A stretch of 64,000 nucleotides of DNA from Rotaria socialis (lineage: Eukaryota > Rotifera > Eurotatoria > Philodinida > Philodinidae): assembly GCA_905331475.1 (NCBI GenBank), contig CAJNYU010001441.1, forward strand, positions 289,298-353,297, given 5' to 3'. Numbering within the stretch: the first letter of the stretch is position 1; every line of letters starts with the position of its first letter. Shown in pieces: positions 13,355 to 28,632 of this stretch. The translations under genes and the position numbers were made by a program. The notes under the pieces were generated by a model, which saw only the letters and a program-made list of their open reading frames with translations, searched no databases and was not told the origin of the DNA.

Positions 13355-16300
13355 AGTTCATCTAATAAATAAAATAAAATTCTGACATATGTAAAAATGT
13401 AAATATGTAGACAGACAGACATAGATGATGAATGAGTGTTTGTGCTTAGAGAATAGGGTGGAGAAAATTGAAGTCTTTTTTTTTAAAGAAAAGATTAATT
13501 ATATGAGTGATAGAAGAAAAGGAAAAGAAGATGCTCTACGATTATCATCAGTTTAGAAATTTCGCGACAGGTAGTAAGTAATAATCATCTACTATTAGAA
13601 ATGGCAAAAGCAAGAAAGATGAAATGAAACTAATTATTCAACGCAAGCTCGTCGACTATTAACCTTGAAAATAAAAAATATAAGAGAAAGTGAATGAAGC
13701 TGTTTTTCCTTTTTATATATGCTCTATGATCATCATTCTAATCGGTTTGCATTTTGATCATGTAGGCGAAAGAAAATAAAAATCCGTCGGGTTACAAACG
13801 ACACTTAACGATCCGCTCACGTTCAACTACTAGTAATTGCTGCCGTTGATTAAAGACCGGCATACGCTTGCCGTTTTTAACACAATGAATAGTATATTTT
13901 TACTATTCGTTTGTGTTACCCGTATTTATATTAGTTTGCAGTAATATTAAGACTAATAAGAGTAAGACGACCATGATGTTGATGATGATGAAGAAGAAGA
14001 ACTGCTGATCGTTCATATTGCACAACAGTGAGTGTCAATGACATATATATATGGTCGACTTGTAAGAGCAAAAGTGACACAGAGAGAAAGAGAAAGAAAC
14101 TATGAGTTTGCAAGAATGATGAGCGATACGATACCATGATTGTGTTCATGTATGCGTATGAGAAAAAGTGCCAAAAATAATAATGACAGTCATGAATCGA
14201 ATAGATGAGAGCAAACATTATAATACACTTAATGCCTCGAGTGAAAGAAGAAAAAATTAAAAATTTTGCAAACCAAAATATCGCAAATTAACACATACCT
14301 ATGAATGTCAGAAAATAAGTATTGACCATTCGCATATAAGATTAGCTCTCTATTCCTGATATATATTTTTTTTTTCTGTTACATTCCAAATTAACGGGAA
14401 CAACAGACAAATGTACCAGAACCGTATAGATAATGATCTGAGAATATCTTCTCACGATTTGTACATGTATACGATGACGATCCTACTGTATTTTTTTCTC
14501 GATAGTAAGATACAAATATTTTTCTTCTCGTTCTCAATATGGCACTGCTATAAAGAACGCAAACAACCATGGATGCAAACAAGAGTCCCATGTCGATGTG
14601 CTTCTCTTCTACTTCGATTTTACGTGAGGGAAAAAGAGATGACCAGCACATCATTTCTGCATTATGAAGACAGGAGAGCAAGCAATTAATGAATGAGTAG
14701 ATGGATGGATAGCGTTGTTTCTTTTGTCTTTTATTTTCTATGTGTTGTCGTCACATATATGTGTGCAATTACTTCCATCTCTCACGTCAGCTCATTGAAA
14801 TGTACACACACACGCATATATATTGTTACGCATAGAACGAGAAACAGAGAGTGAAAGATAAAAGAACAAGATGAAAAAATCGTGCATGTACGTTTGATGA
14901 ATGAATTTGGATAATAAAATGAGTTAACCTACTGACGTCAATACCAAGTGCCTAGAACACGTTCATCCATATAGCTATAATAAGAAAAACTTAAATCATT
15001 AAGCATTAAAATAGTGGAAAAGAACATTGTCATGTAATATGAGAATGTCAATTAGTTCTCAACTAACTAGATGAATCAATTATAGGAGTTCCTCTAGTCA
15101 ACTACTCAATATTGTCTTTTGTAAGCAGATGCTGACAAGGATCAAGATGATATTTCACTTTTTGCTTAAAACTCCAACTTTTCTCAACGAGATCTAAATA
15201 TAATTGTTCCTACTTGTTCATCAAGATTTAATCAATTCTCTATCGAACGGACTCGTGTTCATTCAATGAAATGCCATGAAAAGAAATATCCTTCAATATT
15301 CGACTCAAAGCTCAAACTAATTCAAGTGGTCACTTACAAACAACTCGTCCGAATGATTGAGGCAAAATCTACATACGAACGAACGCAAGTTAATGGCCTA
15401 CCGCTAACAATGATAGTTGATGAGAAAAAGAAGAAACATTTCAATTTGATTAGTTGCATGTTGCTCAAATTGATCGGCAAGCATATCTCCACGCTCACTC
15501 AGAGTGAACAACCATCATCGTCTTACTGATAGTATTACATAAGTTTTGTGTGTGTATGTGTCACATACAGACAATAAACGATCCAATTACACACTCAACA
15601 TACGCGTTATAGAAGACACACACCTAAAGCTTCTAGCGAATTGGTATTTACAACGTTCTGAAAATGACACAAACAATCAATGATTCAATTTTTTTTTCTT
15701 TATTTTTTGACGTCGAACACAAGTTTCGAATACTTGCAAAGGAAATAAAAAGGAAAGAAGAAATAAAAACAGCTTTACTAGTCTTTTTTTATCAGTAATG
15801 AAGGAGTATTTGAATATGTGTGCATGCATGTGTTGGAATTCTTAAGTAAATTACTCCAGTCTTTGAATCAACAATCGTACAGAAAATAAAAGAATGGAGA
15901 CAATCATCCATGAATTATTTATACGTATTTATATAAACACAATTTTGACATCATTGGCCAATTTTTAACCAATTAAAATCGATCAACATACACGTTCGCT
16001 TATAATGCATTAACGATTGTAAAAACATGCTCTGCTGAGTTTTTTCTTATTTTAGATTTATTTATTTTATTAGTTCTCTTGAATATTCACAATTCTCGAT
16101 ACATTAAATTGATTACTATTTGATCCAGAATATTTCAAAAAAGAAAAAAAATCTTCACAAAAAGAACACAGAACGAACAAAATATAGTTGACTATTTTCT
16201 GGTGTCACGTGCATTTTTTATGTATATACTTTTTGATTGTTGGACGATGTGGACGTTGTTTCTTGTTTGGTAAATAATCGCACATAATTTTTTTTCTCGT

Positions 16301-16376
16301 TTCGTTTACAAATATTCTTCTATATTCTAGATGGATTTTCTACCTATGACTCATCGATTGTTAATTCACTGCTGTG
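13355..16376. other. Divergent intergenic region between the Ig-like gene and USP24
   Basis: About 3.0 kb. It should carry both promoters, since the receptor gene points left and USP24 points right. Short ORFs (14391-14681, 14411-14689, 15266-15529) have no recognisable domain and unstructured codon use. A short hairpin (CGGCA stem, loop TACGCT, then TTTTT) lies near 13860 and may be chance. No tRNA, transposon ends or long repeats were seen. Confidence 0.45.
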
Positions 16377-19300
16377 ATGAAACGAAATGCTCACACGGCA
16401 AATTCTTCTTTAACTGAAACTAATAATAATAATAATTCATCTAAACGTTGTTGTACTGAAAAAGATAATAAAAATTGTGTGGCAAGGTAGACATTATTTT
16501 ATTTGTCGATTTCTTTAGAATATTTTCTTTTTAAAAGTAATTCATTAACTGCATCTTCATCATCATCATTAATTGATAATATTTCATGTTCAGTTGTTTC
16601 ATCATCAACATCAACTGAAAATTTATTAAATATGGAAGAAAATGTAGAAACATTAATTAGTATGGGTTTCACTGACAGAGATTTAAATCGTAAAGCTTTA
16701 GAAAAAGCTGACAATGATATTGGTGATGCTGTTACTTTCCTAACTGGCTCAACATTTTTCAATGATGATGTTAATATTCCCAATGAATCCCGAACCACAT
16801 CAACATTTATTGGTCCTCTGACAAAAGAACAGATGGAACAACAACAACAACAGATCGTAGGATGAGAATCTATGTTGCTTGTTATTAAATTTTTTGCTTA
16901 ACTTTTAATAGGTTTCCTCGGGTAAGATTTCCGACATGTCCACCGATGATTTATCAATGAATAATCCGAATTCATTTACAAAAAATGCTTTTCTTGATCT
17001 TGAAACCAAAGTCTATGGAGACAATTGGTCAATACCTTATAAACGTAAGTTGTAATTCAACGAAATTTTTTCAGTTTGCTTTTGTGATGTTTTAGGTGAA
17101 GAAGTTCTCGGTCGATGTTTATTATCTGCTACTAAACTTGCACTTGCTGGTTGGATTAATAATTTTATGATCTTTGCTTTGTTATTAATTTGCCACTTTA
17201 TTTAGGTATTGCTGATCAAGATGAACATTGTAAAAAATTTATGGAAATTTTAATTCCTGATGCCTTTCGAAAAGTAGGTCAATTTTTTTCTTACAAAATC
17301 TATTGATTTCTGGTTTTGTATTAGTTACAATGTTCTCATCATGTTAATAATTGGGGAGTTGAAGTTCAATTAGGCGTCTTTGATATGGTACAATTAGTGA
17401 TTGATTTAATTGCTGCACGTTTATCATATTTCCCAGTCCCAATACAATTACTTGAAACATTAGCCATACTTTTCGATCATGATTCTGTGTTTCAGCGAAA
17501 GCACAAGAGTAAATCATATGATCGTTCACTTTATGATAAACAATTAGGTGAACTCATATTGGCAAATTCATCATCGCCAACATTTTCCGTTTATAATCGA
17601 AATGAACCCTATGGATGGTTATGTGAAATAATAAACCGTTTTATTTTAAAAGATGGAATACAAAATTTAAAAATACAATTTAAAAGTGAACAACCTTTAA
17701 CAGCTCTCGTATGATTCTACTCTATTTTCTATGATAAGTATTTTTGTTTCTGCTTTTCTAATAATTATAGGAATACAATGCGTTGCTATCGCCATTTGTT
17801 AACTGTATGGATTATATATTCGTTGAAAAATATCGACAATTATTTAGTGACCATATAGAACAAGCATTAGATTATGTCAAAAACTTAAAAGAAGAAGATT
17901 TTAAAGCAAAAGTTTGTTTTTACTATCTTGTGTTTGTGCGTAAAATTATCATTCTTTTTTTCTGATAAAATTTTAGTCAACAAATACAATATTTGAATTA
18001 TTAACAACTTTACGTAAAATATGTTCTGTTGTATGGACAAAGCGTCTTGAACAAGTTGAAGAATTACATTTGAATCTATTACTTAAAATGGTTGCTCTAT
18101 CAAATTTTAATGCGAAAATGAATTCACTAAAAGAAGTAACAAGACATTTCAAAAAATAAAGCTTCGTTTTCATTTTTGTACTTCTTTTTAGCTTGCAAAA
18201 ATAATTGAAAATTGTACATCAAATATACCGAGTATAAGTAAAGCATCGATTCCGCGTGACGTTGTTAGTGAATGGGTTATTGAGCATTCAATACTTTCAA
18301 AAGCTTTAGAAGGTAAAATAAAAATTGTTTTTTTTTCAAGATATCTATTCATTTATATCTTCATTTAAACAGGAAATATTGATCAAAATCAATATGTAGA
18401 AAAGGTTCGAATATTAATGGATTTTATTGCACCAAGAATTTTAAAAGAAGATATTGAAACTATATGGAAAATGCAGGTAACTAAAAATAAAGAATTCATA
18501 TTCATACCAACTAGTATTCGAAGCAATAATCATCTGTTGATTTTTTCATGTCAAAGTATTTGAAAATTGAGCAAAGTAAGATTTTCAGTGTTGAGAGTAA
18601 AGTTCATTGAATAGTCAACATCATACTCAATGCTTGTTGCTACATATAGAATAATTCTTATTTTTATCTTAGCATGGACGATCTTTAGTTGCGGTCGATC
18701 ATTTATTTACGTTAGTCGCGTCGGCAGCAGCAAAATTTAATTTAGAACAGTTGAATCATCTAATTGGTTTTATACACAGTGTAATATACTTGTTCTTCTT
18801 GATTTTTACTTTGATATATTAGAAAAAATATATTAATATTCTTTATATAGTCATGGAAAAGTGAAACAATTCTTATACAAGAAAAACTAATTGAATTACT
18901 CGGTGCTATTGGTCGAGAGTGTCAGAAAGATTCTGCTGCTCGTGTTTTAGAAGTTCTTTGGGATATGGCACATGAAGATAGAATTAGTCGTTCAATGCTT
19001 GATCATCTTTTACATAGTCATTTGCGTGTATTTAGTGAAGGTCGTTCACCTTATGATGCACTTAAACGTGAATATTGCCTTAAATGTATGACTGATTTAC
19101 AACGTAAGCAAGGTTGGCTTGTACCAGCTATAAAACATTTATATGATCTATTACGTCATGATTCAACAAATACATTTAAACGTTCAGAGCCAGATTTAAT
19201 ATCACTATTAGTTAATAAACATGATGTTATATCAGCATTAATACAAAGTTTATCAACATGTCAATTAGATGTTTGGAATAAAACACATGGGCATGTAACG

Positions 19301-22300
19301 ATTGATACATTAGTTGATGGGCGTTTTACACATGAAGAATCAATTAAAACTCATTTAGATTTATTATCATTTTTATTAAAAAAAGGAAATCTTTATTTAA
19401 TATTAAAACGTAGTGAAGAATTATGGGATACATTAATCACAAATGAAAATGCAAGTTCATTTGATCGTGAACTTGGCTTAAATTGGTTTATAACATGTGT
19501 AGAAGATCTTAGTCGAGATTCACAATTAGCTTTATTTGAAAAACGTGTTTCAAAACTTGATCCAGTACATTTATCACTGAAAGGTAATTTTATTAAAGAT
19601 ATTAATTTTTTTGAAATACTATTTTGATTATTATAAGGTTATGCTTGTTTTAAATTATATTTTGAACGTTGTAATTTGGAACGATGGAGCCAATCAAGAA
19701 CTTTTAATCACAATTCAAATGCATCGACTTCATCAAATGTAAGCACACATTAATTCATATGAAAAGAAACATAGACGTTAAGCATTCATATTAGTAGAAT
19801 TAATCTAGTAAGATAATGATAGTGAGCTATAAAAAAGAATAGAATAATTAAATTTTTCAGATGACCCCAACAAAATCACATCCTTTTCGTTTGAAAAAAG
19901 ATGCTCTAGGCGAAATTCGATGTCTCAAGATTGAAGATTCGGAAAATTGAACCATTCTACACCTCTCCATAGTTGATAAAATGAAGATCGTCTTGGTTGC
20001 AAAGTGATTTCATACTTCCAGATGTCCTCTCATTAGTTACGATTGCATGCATTATGTTATTTATCGACATTGCTTCTTGGCTAGTATTGCATAATTATAG
20101 TCTGTTTCATGCTTGTACACTCATTGATAATAATTAAACAAAATGAAACTGATTGAGTTTGAGATGAGGCGGCGAAAGGAGGAATATTTGTTTAACTTGA
20201 ACACAGATTTCATTTTATCAAAAATCTATATGGTGTACTCGACAATATTATTATACATCAAAAGTTTTGTACAGCTAGCAACTAAATTTGATATTTTTCT
20301 TCTTCTAGACTTGTGATTTCGTTTCTATCAATCACGGGTTTATATTCGTAGTACTGACCATTAGATTCTTTTGAATCTGTTCTGTATCTATATCTTTTGA
20401 TGAAATATATTTGTGTCTTCTTTCAGTCATAATATGATTATAAGTTACATTTTTGAAATAGATCTTAGCTATTGCTGTCTTACCGAATTTATGTTTTTCT
20501 TTCGAATAGAATGAAATGTTAGATTATCAATGTATTGATGAATTATGGAGTATAATTTTATGTGCTGGTGATGATAACCTCGCAAATGATGCTACGCGTT
20601 TTTTACTCGATTTATATTGTACAAAACAACCAAATCGTACATGTCGTTCAACATCTCAATCACTGCATCAATGCTTTCTTAAAGAAGTCTATACACGTTT
20701 AAGTTCTTTACTTATATCTGCTGATTTACCTTTAACATCATCAACGTCAACAACTGAACAATATTATAAATCTTTAAAATCGTACGGAGAACAATTAATA
20801 TCAATTGATAATTCAATAACTGTAAGTGAATCATCGAATGAAATTGATCATCAATTATGGTTACAAAAGATAGAACGTTTATTTATGATAACAGAAGAAT
20901 ATATACATGTTGTTGAACATGAACATTCACTAAATGCTCATATAACATCATTTCATGGTTTAGAATATCAAATAAAAATCATTCTGGGCGAATTAGGTAA
21001 AACAAATTGTCCGTATGATATTGTAGTTGTTCATTCAAATGATACACTTGATATGTTACGTGCACGACTTGGACTTCATTATAAAGTTCCATCACATGAT
21101 ATACATATATCAATACAAAATACACGTCCATTACCTCAATCTTATGATCATCTAGGTCCTATCAATAATGCTATTGCATTACCAGCAAATAATTCTTCAT
21201 CCTCCACATCTTCAACATCAACAAATAATAATAATAATAATAATAATGTTCTTGGTCTTTGGTTAAACTCAAAATATTTATATCAAGTTCATATAACACC
21301 TGGTACGACAGTTTATATAAAAATCTTAGGAAACACATATAATCAAACAATAAAAATAAATAATAATGAACCAACACGTCTTTTCTTATGTCATAAATCA
21401 CAAAATATCGACAATGACAATTTAACACGTTCAACACCATCAAATATGATAGCAGAAAATCCAAAAGTCTATGATATTTTATATAAATTATCGTATTTAA
21501 ATGATAAAAATATTCATAATCGTATACGAAATCTTCTTCGTTTGATGCCATCAGATATTCGTATTGTTGATTTACTTGATTTAGTATCAATACGTGCAGC
21601 TAGTGTATCGACAAATGAACGACGGCAATCAACAGAAAATATGAACAGTCAACAAATAAATCCTAAACAAGCAATTGAATATGTGTTTAATTTTGATGAA
21701 TGCAGTTTAATTAAAATTTTATATAATTTAGAAATTCTCTCAAGTAAACTATCACCATTATCAAATAATATTGGTATTAAACAAAGTTCAAAATTGTTTC
21801 GACAAGATTTTATTGAACAAGCAGGCGTTGAATTTTTATTTAAATTATTACAATCATTAAATCATTTTATTCAGGATGATTATCAATATTTATTATGTCA
21901 AGAAATAACAATATTAACTTTACAATTAATACAATTGCTATTGTGTGGAAATAATCAACCGGAAGAAAGATTATCACCACCATCACTATCATCATCAAGA
22001 CCAACATCACCAATGGCAGTTGCAGCAAATGATAATATTATTGATACAATTGATTTTGATTTTCAGGCAAAAATTGAACATTTACAATTCGAAGAATTTG
22101 TTGAACAAATAAAACAATTAATCTTTTTATGTTGGGCAGCTGCTGCAGGAAACATACGATTACGTGGACAAGTTTTATCTATTAAAGAACAAGTTAAATT
22201 AGATCGTCATGTACTATTACAGCAAATTAATGGAAATATTTTTTGTCGAAACAATAGTAAAAATTCATCATCAAATGATTTAACAACTACTAATATACTA

Positions 22301-25300
22301 AATACTGTACAATATGGAATTTGTGTTAAAAAAGGTTCAATTTTACCATTAGATAGTGAAATAGCCGAGAGAATTATTGACATTGTTATGTTTTGTTTTG
22401 AAAAAAGACCGGAATTTATTGGTAAGTATGAAGATAAAAGAAATCGTTTTCTTAGATTTATATTTTGTAAGATTTTAATCTGATAAAATATCAGGAGAAA
22501 ATTTTGGAAGACTATGTGGAATTAAAATAGAATAGAAGATACGATTGTTGTTCTGTAAAACTTGTTTGGTAATTATGATTATTTTAATATTTTCCATATT
22601 GTGGCAAACTAAAATTATACGATTTCACATTTCTATGTTTATTTCGAAGAGTACGAAAAATCCTACAGTTCAAACCAATCATTGATGAACGAAACGCATA
22701 CTTTCTTTTATGTTGAAATCTTCTTTTTAAATAAAACTTTCAAAAAACAAAATTATCGTTAGTACGTTCCAACAGATCTATTGACCCGCTAGACAATTAT
22801 TTTCTGCTAATATGCAAATTTTTATTAGTAAAGTGATATGAAAACGAGTCAATTTTTCAATTATTTATAAAAACACTTCCTAATTTTTGAGATATTCTTT
22901 ATCTAGAAAATAATGTAAAATGAATTGAATAATATAACAGAAGACTTCGCTATGGAAATTTTTTAGATATGGGGATAATGAAACATTTTCAGTAGAGTTC
23001 GATAGATATTCAAATATTACTTGAATAATCTCGAAGACGTTTATATCTATTAGGAAATGAACGATTGTTTCGAGCACGGAAGAAACTATTGAGATATTTG
23101 TTATTGTCACATCAACTTTGCTCAATAGTTTTATCATAAGCAGAAAATAACTTGTTAGTATTCTTTTTTTTATTTTTAGCTACTTTTCTTATACAACCAT
23201 TTTTTGCTGATTTTCTATTGGAAATTCTAATTAGTACAAGTTCTCGTGAAGTTCGTCAGTGTGCATTACGTAATATAATACGTTTATGCAAAATTGAAAC
23301 AAACGCATGTGATATAAGTGCTATTGTTCATCAGATATTGTTAAAAGCTCGACTACCATTATGGCCATCAAGTGCAACAAATCGAAGTTCGAGTCAAAAA
23401 ATATTATTACAATCAATTGAATATTTTGATTTACGTTGTCAATTAACAGAAAACTTAACAAAACAAATGCAAACAATACTGAATATTGATGCAAAAGAAA
23501 TTTTGACAAATGAATTCAATTGGTTATCATCATACACTGTATCGATAATATCAAGTGAATTACGTGCAATTGATAATATTCTATTTATGGGTCATTTAAG
23601 ATTTATTCGTACATTATTGACATGTGAAAATATAAATAAAATTGAATTTGGTATTGATTTTATACGCTTAATAATTGATCAATTCTTGTTTCCAGCATCA
23701 AAACGTATGTCACAACCAATTGTACCATCAAATAACGAAAATGATTTGCTGGATGATTCTGCACCTGAACCTAAGTGTTCAACAAGTGAAAGCCGTTTAG
23801 CTGCTTACGATGTTCTTGTTGAATTAGTTCGAAATTGTCGAACAAATTTAAAACTTGTCGTTAACGATCTTATTCATCTTCATCATAGACCTATACTAGA
23901 AAAACAGACAGAATGGGAGGTAAGGCCTATTTTATTTTACTAATTAATGTTTTGGAGAAATTTATCTATGAATATTTTAGTTTATGCCACAAGTTAATCC
24001 TCGTGCATCTTGCGGATTTGTTGGTCTTCACAATGGTATGTAGAATCAGTAATTTCCAATATCTCCCTATCTATCCATATTATTATCACAATTAAAATTA
24101 TAGTTCTCTCATAACAAAATCTAAATACATTCAATTGAATAAATCTCTGTGGCCATTCATTAACTACAGAAATTCAGTTGCTATCTTTCTTGTCAATAAA
24201 ATATTTATTGAAAAACAAATTTACAGGCGTAGAAGGCTAAATCTTAATATCAACATGTTAAGAAGTAAAATATTCGATCACGTGAAATTCTGAGCAATTA
24301 TTTGCGAAATTTGATTGAAGTACAATCACCTCCGAAGTATCGAGTATGAGAAAATAATTATACGACGCAAAAAAAAGGCAAAATTATTTAGACTGAAATC
24401 TGCATAATCTAAGAAATGTAATGTACAATTAGAAATATGTATAGCGTTGGATTAGCTACATGGAGATCTATGTATTTTCAAAGTATCAATTTGATAGATA
24501 AGTTATATTTGAAAAAGTCTTCCTCGTTAACAAAAATATTTCAACTAAAATTAACTTTTTTTAAGGTGGTGCAACATGTTATATGAATTCTATTCTTCAA
24601 CAATTATATATGTTACCTCAAATATCAGAACATATTTTGAGTGTTCATGATGATCTTGAAAATACAAATGGAATAAATAAAACAAGTGATTCAAGTTTAT
24701 TTTATCAACTTCAACAAGTATTTGGTCATTTAATGGAAAGTAAAATGCAGTATTATTCACCTGAATCCTTATGGAAAATATTTCGTTTATGGGGGCAAGA
24801 AATAAATATTCGTGAACAACAAGATGCATTTGATTTTTTTACTGCAATGACCGATCAAATTGATGAATATTTAAAAAGTATGAAGCAAGAAGAAATATTT
24901 CGTAAACAATTTGAAGGAATTTTTTGTAATCAAATGATATGTACGAATGGTTGTCGTCATCGTTATGAAGGTGAAGAAAAATTTATGGCATTAAATGTAG
25001 CCGTTAAAGTTGATTCACTTAATGAATCGTTAAATCAATTTGTTAAAGGTGAAGTTCTAGATGGAAATAATGCTGTAAGCTCTTTTTGTCTTTAAAAAAA
25101 AAATCTATTTTGATCTTTTATAAAAAATAGTATTTTTGTGCAAAATGTCAAGAAAAACGAACAACCATTAAAAGATTATGTATTAAAAAACTACCACCAA
25201 TATTATGTATACAAATGAAACGTTTTGGATTCGATTGGGAAAACAATCGTGCGCTAAAATTTGATGATTATTTTAAATTTCCTTTAATACTCAACATGGA

Positions 25301-28300
25301 ACCTTATACATTAGATGGTGTTAATAAACGTGAAAGTTTTGTAGAACATGATGATTTAACTAGCAATTCAAATAATATTTCTTTAATTAACACAACAACG
25401 ACAGGTAAATGACATTTTTCAGATGTGAATAAAAACGAACTCCTGAAATAATAAATCAGTTTTAAGATGAACTTTACTCTTCATGATGTTCATTTGAAAT
25501 TTAAAACCAAAGTAAAATTCTCATCGATGTTATTTCAGTATGAAAAGTATCTTGTTGCACTTATAAATATCGTATCTTTACAGATGTAAAATTATAATCT
25601 ACATGAAACATACATGTTCAACTCAAAAGTGATCTACTATTGAACGATATCTCTTTAATTTGATTTTGAATATATTCCCTATATAAGACTATTTGTCCTC
25701 AAAGAAAAAAATATTCCTAAAATATCCACTATAATAAAATGATAAATAATTTGAATATTGTTTTAAGGTGATAATAAATGTTTATCTCGTTCATTATCTT
25801 CTTTAAACAATCCTTCAGTTAATATGCCAACAATAAATTACGAATTAATTGGCATTGTAATACATTCTGGTCAAGCCAATGCTGGTCATTATTATTCATT
25901 TATAAAAGATATTCGTCGTCGCCATTCAAACAATACAAATCAATGGTACCGTTTCAATGATACATCTGTTGAAGAAATTCAATTAACTGAACAAATGCTC
26001 GAAGAAGAATGTTTTGGTGGAACGTTTCGTGTACAAAAAGATAATAATAATTCGAATGAAGAACGTACACGCTTTTGGAATGCATATATGCTTATCTATC
26101 AATGTATTGAGCCATCCAAACTACTTCCACCACCATCAGCAATTCCATCATCACCAAATATCAATCGTTCATCACGTTATGTACCTGGCACAGCTGTTCG
26201 TATCAATTGCGTAAATCAACGTGATTCATTATCACAATTAGCTGATTTAGTTGTTCGTAGTGAAAACAGTGACTTATTTAAAATTGAAAACCCATTAATA
26301 CCATCACGCGTATTAGCTTGTGTTAAAGATGAAAATCTTGAATTTTTAAAAAATCGTGATACTTATTGTGATGACTATTTTCAATTTATTTACAAATTAT
26401 CTAAAATATGTTTTGATGATATAAATATTCCGTCTGATATGGAAATAATTGAAAAGGAAAATGAAGAAACGTCATATGAATTATGTACAAAATTAGCATT
26501 AAACTTTCTATTTAATACACATTCACGAACACATCGTCGTTTGCGTAAAGATAATTTACAGCAATGGGTACAATTATTATCACGTTTATTTACGAAAAAT
26601 TCAACATCGTGTTTATTATTTTATGATTTATTATTCGAAAAACATGATCATGGATTAAAATTATATTTACTTGATTGTCCTATTGATGATATACGTTATA
26701 TTTTTGAACAAATATGTGAACAAGTTTTACAAGCAACATATTTTCATGTATTGGAAAAAAATCAACAAATTCATGAAACAAATCTAAGCGATAATCATGA
26801 AACATTGATTATTAATATTGATAATAATTTGTTAATATTAATGAGGAAATTTATTGAACAATTAATTAATCTTTTAGATAAAGCTGTTGTGGAACAAGTT
26901 AAACATTCTCAAGGATATTTTCAATTGATTTATTCATATATGAAAATGAATAAAAATTCTATTGATGATTTATTCAAATTAAATACTTTTACACGTTTAA
27001 TGAATTTCTTATTAGGTGAAAATATTGATGCACGACGATGGAATTCTGGACAAGCTAAAGAATTCGGTATCATACATGAAATCATTGCAACATTAGTATT
27101 AGCAGGCAATTTAACAAAAGAAACATCGAATGAACAAGATTTGCAATTAAAAAATCAAATGGAAATTTATTTTTATGGAAAATGTGCGAATAGATATTTG
27201 AAAGAAATTTGCTATGCTTTTCAAGAAATTTCACCCTCACAATTAATATGTACCGTACAATTAATGGAAATATTATCACTTACGAATCTATTATTTTCCG
27301 AACAACTGATTAGAATTATTTTACAAACAATTGCACAAGCACATACGAACGATTTAAAATCATTATTTAAATTTCTTAGTTTTATCTTAGTAAGTTTATT
27401 CATACAGCATCAACTTTTACTATTTCCTATTTTCTATTCGCTTTTACCTTTCAATATTATTTCTGTTTATAGTCAATTGTATAGTGCTTTAATTAAATAC
27501 AAGTACAGGTTTATGAAATCAAGTTTTGTCTTGTGATTTCAGTCTAGATGAAATTATATGAGAGTTTTGGTCATATTTTATCTAAAACAAATTGTGAATT
27601 ATAAACAATAATGAATAAAAACTAAAGATTATTTAATTATGATCTTTAGTTTCGATTAGGACCATTCTTTCATAATGGTTACTGACGTTACATCCTATAC
27701 TAAATATAAATTATAATTCTCTGAAACAATGAAAATTCCAATATTCTTGTCATCGCATCGAATGATATTATTTCGCCGAGGTATCGATTTATTCCTATAT
27801 TAGAGTTGAATTTATAGTCTAAATAATTTGAAGGTTAGTGCTTCTTAAATATTCTATTCGAGAGTATAAAAACGCTGGAAAGAATACTGAATTATGTGCC
27901 ACACGATCATTTCTTCTAATCTAATGAGTTTTCTTTCTCTGTCGTAACATTCACAGCTCAACTCGATAAAAATCATAAAGTTTTACCCAGATTGAACACA
28001 GTACTGTACAATGATATATTGCGCTTTCTTTTTTCCATCAACAATCGATCATATTGGAAAGAAAAATGAATCGACATTGTTGAATGTATTTTCGATTAGA
28101 TGATTTGATTTTATTCGTTATTCTAGCTCGTCGAAGATTCGTTACAAACTAAACGACTTCAAATCACATTTGAAGGTATCAATGAATCTATCAGTGGTGA
28201 TAATAGTCAAAACTTAATCGGACTTTATTCACTTATTCGAACCAGTATGGAAACTGAACAACGACGAGCTTATCAAACAGTTAAATTTCTTATTAATCTA

Positions 28301-28576
28301 TCAAATAGGTAAAAATAGAGCAAAAATTATTCGAATTAAAATTTGATAAATATTGATTTTTTTAAATTTTCAATAGAAATAGTTCATGTAAAGAATATTT
28401 TGCATCAACTGCTACTCAATGGGAATTTGCTATAAGTTGGCTCAAACAACAAATGCAAACATCTTGGCAATGGTCACCAGCACAAAATGTATCCAATGAA
28501 GATACGGATACACGCTCATTTCAACGTACACGTAGTGCACAATATACATTAGAACAAGCTCAATCTCTTCTACAAC

Positions 28577-28632
<56 letters not shown>

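Noticed and set aside
13847-13880. GC hairpin followed by TTTTT resembling a terminator
   Set aside because: Bacterial-type terminators are not expected in this eukaryotic context; the stem is only 5 bp and no RNA gene is adjacent.
15266-15529. 87-codon ORF in the divergent intergenic region
   Set aside because: No domain, no supporting splice or polyA signal, and composition like the surrounding non-coding DNA.
21171-21590. 139-codon minus-strand ORF
   Set aside because: Antisense shadow inside a large USP24 exon; Tyr/Leu bias is the complement of A/T-rich codons.
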